A stretch of 64,000 nucleotides of DNA from Struthio camelus (lineage: Eukaryota > Chordata > Aves > Struthioniformes > Struthionidae). Under the pieces are notes generated by a model. The model was not told where the DNA came from, did no database searches, and worked only from the letters and a program-made list of their open reading frames with translations. Shown piece by piece: positions 60,170 through 64,000 of this stretch. Positions within the stretch are counted from its first letter, which is position 1; every line of letters starts with the position of its first letter. The position numbers were made by a program, and so were the translations under genes. The stretch covers positions 7,863,906 through 7,927,905 of the forward strand of contig NC_090968.1 in NCBI RefSeq assembly GCF_040807025.1, in the 5' to 3' direction.

Positions 60170-60914
60170 AGTCACTTCAGTTGCATCTGAAGATATGCTA
60201 CATAAGAAGCCAACTGTGATAAGCTGCTGCATCTGAAAAGGGAAGTGCCTCCTTCTACTGTCACCTACTGCTTATGTGACGCACATGGCCTAGCTTTTAA
60301 CGTCCGAGTCTCAAGACACTTTTTTCCACGAGGATAGAGCACAAAATGCCTGCTTGGAAAAAGTTGTTAATCATGCCTGAAGATAACAGATATTCTTGCT
60401 TCCTGACCTTAGATATCTTCCCTTAGGCATCATACTTGATTGTTTTGCTGCCTTCTAATGAGCAGTGGACAGCTTATGCAATCAGCTTGCACAGTCACCA
60501 GTAGATAATCACCTTCCTAATATACTTGAACTGTGAACTTATTTTCTTAACTCTGCCGATTTGCACTTTTTTCCTTAAGAGTAATATTGTACTTACCTAA
60601 TACTTGTTTCCTATATGGGAACGGAATATCTGGTATGTGTAAACTTTTGGTTTGCTCTATTTGATACCATCAATACAATTTTAATGAAAAAGCTGCTTTC
60701 ATGGTGCAGGTCTCTGAAACGTGAGAGGTAAGGATGTTATCCTAGAGAGCATAGCGAGCGTAGATAAACTGCAAATGATTTGTTAAACTGTATACCTGTT
60801 CACTGTATTTAAAGTGCTACAAAATACTCCCAGAAACTGTGCTCTACACTGTTGTGCTTATCTGAGCCTTAATAAGGAGTGAGGCACAAACACGTTATGT
60901 TCCAACTGTGGCAT
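60170..60914 (+). other. IKBKB: IKBKB 3' UTR and convergent gap to VDAC3 (extent unknown)
   Basis: No canonical AATAAA on the plus strand was found between the IKBKB stop and the VDAC3 poly(A) region. A variant AATACA near 60673 is possible. The mature 3' end may therefore be close to, or run into, VDAC3. Confidence 0.5.
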
Positions 60915-60920
60915 TTTATT
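60915..60920 (-). promoter_or_regulatory. VDAC3: VDAC3 poly(A) signal AATAAA
   Basis: Minus-strand AATAAA 393 nt after the VDAC3 stop, with GTGTTTGTGCC about 30 nt downstream as a G/T-rich element. Confidence 0.7.
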
Positions 60921-61312
60921 TCGTTCTGATGAAGAACCAAGTTTCCACTACAACACAGAGACAATTTCTATAAAAGGTTGTGAAGTGTAAGACATGCAGG
61001 ATGCAATATACTAGAGGAGAGACGGGGGATTTTCTTCCTTTGTAACAAGATGCTATGCTGTCTTTAGGAGCCCATTTAAAACGTGAGAAACTAAAGTGAA
61101 ATGTGGCACAAACATAACTTCCATGCGTGCCTTCAAGTATCTTCCTTGGGGTGTTTGCACCTTCTGAACTTCAGCGTTGGGTTAAAGCAATTCTTTGGAA
61201 GAGTAAAAGTTCACACTTCTTGAAATTTCAGAGTAATGTTAAGGCCAAAACACTCTGGCTATGCTGCTCCTTCATCTCTCAGGGTCTACCTGTTGCTTTA
61301 CTCAGAACTGCA

Positions 61313-61404
61313 TTAAGCTTCCAGCTCAAAGCCCAGCCCAACTTTGTGACCTCCAGCACTGAAATTCTTCCCATCAATCAAACCTGAGAGAGTCAGCTTT
61401 ACAC
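61313..61404 (-). CDS. VDAC3: VDAC3 last exon
   Basis: Encodes (G)[18 protein letters not shown]... to ...FELEA, then TAA; acceptor TTTTCCAG. Confidence 0.94.
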
Positions 61405-64000
61405 CTGGAAAAGCAAGCAATCAGACCAATATTAAAAAAAAAATAGAATGCAGGTCAGCACTGGCCTCCTTGTGCAACTCTCTCAATGTACTTGAGCCTC
61501 ACCGATGCTTCTCATTTGCTATAGAAACTTTGGTCCATCCTTTACTTCTCTGAACCTATGTAAGATTGCTAGTGTTTTTTTTTTTTTAATCTATCTATTC
61601 TGTTTGAGAGAGGAAATTAAAGTAAACCATAAACGTAGGTACTAATTAAACTTGATACCAGTAGGACTTACGTACCAGGTCGAAGGGCGTGACTATAACC
61701 AATTCCAATCAGGCTGGCATTATTCACTTTGGCCTACAGGGAAAAAGAAATCATTCCTTCGTATAAATACTCAGATAACATTGCCTCAGTGCCCCGAGAA
61801 GGCTGCTTACATATTCATTCTAGCTACTTGTAGACTAACCTCCAGCAGAGGTATATTCTAATTTTTCCTTTTCCCCACAAAAAGTTCCAGTCTACCCACC
61901 TCTAAGTTGAATTTACCTCCAAGTTGTAAAAGGCTTGAGTATTAATTCCACGCCCCCCCCCCCCACTTTAAATTGTGGCTCATTATTCTTATAGAGTGCT
62001 CTCCTGTCCTTCACTATCGCATCCTTGTCTCTTTGCGTCTTTTAAGATGCCTAGTTACTACCGTCCCTTAATAACCAATAAAGTCTGCCTTGCTCACAAA
62101 TCAGTGTTCACAAATTGTTTAGTAGTGACTTTTTAGAAGTGAGCAGCAAATAAACGAATCTGCAAACCTCTTTTTACATTATTAAGTTTTGATCTGTTTA
62201 CAACAGTGTTTCCTAATTCTTGTTTTGGCAGATAGATCCCAGGACTAATTCTTGTTTTAAAGTGTAACAAATGCTTGCTACTTTAGTTTTTAATAGCACC
62301 CTGGGTACCTACGTATTTTAATTCACTGTCACTCCCTGGTGGACATGTTTTGTCTCCTAGACGTCTCCCTCTATTTAAATCTATTTCTCCCTGCCCCCAC
62401 CCCTCTTAAATCTCTGCAAGAATTTTCAAGTGTCAGTAATAACACTTATCTCAGGACCTGGATTGACTTTTGAGGGTTAGAAGCCAGTGTTAGAAGAAGG
62501 CTATAAGCTCAGCTGAATACCTCCTATCAGTTTATAATGCTACAGTTGTACATTATGCATTAGTTAAGAATTAGACAACTAAAGTGTCTCTCAGATTTCA
62601 TACTAGTATTAGCTTTTAAGAAGACACATTTTGTATAGGCCTCAAGCACAACAGTCAGACACATGGGGTGACTTTCACTAGAGAGGGGAAAGAGTGCCTG
62701 AGGGTTTTTTGTACCGTGTTTCACAAATAATATGACGTATGATGTCCTAGTTGAAATTTGAACCACGAGAGAAGCCACAGTTAGCTATCTGTCAGTATCT
62801 CAGTAACAATATTTGAAGGAATTACTTCATACAACTAATTTTCAGCAGTTAAGGAAACTTATTTGAAATGCTTGCTCACGTAACAAAATTCTTACCACAA
62901 TGGACGTCTTCTCATCCAGTTGGTACTTGGCAGCAATACCAAACCGTGTATTGTTACTACCAGCAGTCCATGCAAGATTTACTGATGTCTCAACCTTATT
63001 ATTAACCTTCTGATAAATAGACCCACCAAACTCGGTGCCATCGTTCCTGTTCGTAATAGATAAAAGTGTGTCAAGACTTCCCTTGTTTAGAAATAGTAAC
63101 CTTAAGAGTAACCCTCCCTTTCCCGTGCTCATTTGATCATTATCTCTTCTGCAATGAACCAACAGTCTGAATGCTTTCATGGATCCATGCCTATCTATCT
63201 ACTTCCTAGCTGGAGTTCTCGGACTCCTGCCGATGCTTTTGACCCAAAACACGAGTTTAGGCTGCAGCATGGCAAGAGGCCTTCCAGCAGCTGAGCCACA
63301 AGGTTTGTGATTCTGCAGAGAACTTAACTTTACTTGTAATGATGCATAAAGGAACAAAGCCAGAGGGAGACTTAAGTCAGCTATCCTTTTTTTTTTTTAC
63401 AATCACTGAAAATGGGAATGAGACTGAAAACACTGTTATTGTGGGAGAGCAGTTTAAATATACAAAATTGAAAGATTCTCAGTGCATGTGACCACCAAGA
63501 CTAGAGCTACGCTAAAACGGCATCTGGAAACACTTGGGCATGATGCAACACACCTCTCTCCTCCACCTTGGGCATTTCTGAGCTAGAAACTTTCTGCTTG
63601 TGGGTGAAAGGGTGCATTAGCATAATCAAAGGCTCCTTTATTTCTACCACCAAAGTAGAAGTGAATTTAACAGATTTTAATTCCAGTTTTCTAAATAAAC
63701 ATTCTAAAGTGCTTTCTCTCCCCCACCCCCACTATCCTGTAAAAACAAAACCAAAATTACCCTGAACAAGGTCTCAGAAAATGAACAGAAGCTGGAAAGT
63801 CCCCCCACCCCCCCCACCCCATCCCCACTTGAATTGTACTGAAAATGAAAGCACAGAATGTGAATTACTTCAAACCAATCAAATCAACATCCTCCTCCTT
63901 TCCATGCACCTTTTCACCTGGTACAGTAAATTCTCACCACTCATCTAGTTTGGCTCCTCTGATAACATTCTTCCAAGGCCCAGCTAATACTTACACATTA
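61313..64000 (-). CDS. VDAC3: VDAC3, voltage-dependent anion channel 3 (3' part; continues past the window)
   Basis: Beta-barrel porin of the mitochondrial outer membrane, passing metabolites and ions. Exon pieces on the minus strand: 64000-63995 (last six bases of an exon), 63046-62896, 61733-61676, 61404-61313. Together they encode about the last 102 of some 283 residues, through strands such as [36 protein letters not shown] and [17 protein letters not shown]. The ending [13 protein letters not shown] is the VDAC3 type; VDAC1 ends LEFQA and VDAC2 ALELEA. The mammalian cysteine in the YMLDCRTS strand (Cys229 in human) is Glu here (YQLDEKTS). The gene faces IKBKB tail to tail, the reverse of its orientation in human. 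Confidence 0.93.
61676..61733 (-). CDS. VDAC3: VDAC3 penultimate exon
   Basis: 58 nt encoding [19 protein letters not shown] plus one base; donor GTACGT. Confidence 0.93.
61953..61964. repeat. (C)12 run in a VDAC3 intron
   Basis: Twelve uninterrupted C. Confidence 0.9.
62896..63046 (-). CDS. VDAC3: VDAC3 internal exon (151 nt)
   Basis: [17 protein letters not shown]... to ...DEKTSIV, entered in phase 2; acceptor ends GAACAG, donor GTAAGA. Confidence 0.94.
63995..64000 (-). CDS. VDAC3: VDAC3 exon fragment cut by the window edge
   Basis: The last six bases (TAATGT) before a perfect GTAAGT donor. The phase (AAT GT|G) joins to the next exon as N-V-N-D-G-T, the conserved VDAC reading, so the edge falls inside an exon. 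Confidence 0.7.

Overview
This window is vertebrate nuclear DNA. It carries multi-exon genes with canonical GT-AG introns, CpG-island promoters and AATAAA poly(A) signals. The protein sequences are vertebrate orthologues, and the gene order KAT6A - AP3M2 - PLAT - IKBKB matches the block known from human chromosome 8p11. Short introns (a 757-residue kinase in about 12 kb), very GC-rich promoters and almost no interspersed repeats suggest a bird, probably a microchromosome; this is inference. I recognised no retroviral, LTR or DNA-transposon copy.

Layout. Positions 1-7097 are the intron after the first coding exon of KAT6A (minus strand). That exon is at 7098-7700. Its leader runs back through a 112-bp intron and a 50-nt exon to a CpG island at about 9060-10260. 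A divergent 4-kb spacer follows, holding one possible unannotated exon. AP3M2 (plus) starts in a second CpG island, is complete in eight coding exons (14633-21872, 418 residues), and has a long 3' UTR. PLAT (minus) is complete in thirteen coding exons (35919 down to 27280, 552 residues) and keeps the finger-EGF-kringle-kringle-protease layout. About 12 kb of unassigned DNA, including a tentative PLAT first exon, separates it from IKBKB (plus). IKBKB is complete in 21 coding exons (47950-60169, 757 residues). The last four exon pieces of VDAC3 (minus, 64000 to 61313) converge on IKBKB tail to tail, and the window edge cuts the fourth piece.

How the genes relate. They are not an operon. KAT6A is a chromatin acetyltransferase, AP3M2 an endosomal adaptor subunit, PLAT a secreted plasminogen activator, IKBKB the NF-kappaB-activating kinase and VDAC3 a mitochondrial outer-membrane channel. 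KAT6A/AP3M2 are divergent; AP3M2/PLAT and IKBKB/VDAC3 are convergent, and PLAT/IKBKB are divergent.

Exon boundaries come from reading splice sites by eye. In each complete gene the summed exon lengths give an uninterrupted frame of the expected size, which is strong internal support. I found no previously undescribed system. The best leads are an inverted VDAC3 next to IKBKB, residue changes in PLAT and VDAC3, a uORF-dense KAT6A leader and a candidate divergent exon at 12001-12053.
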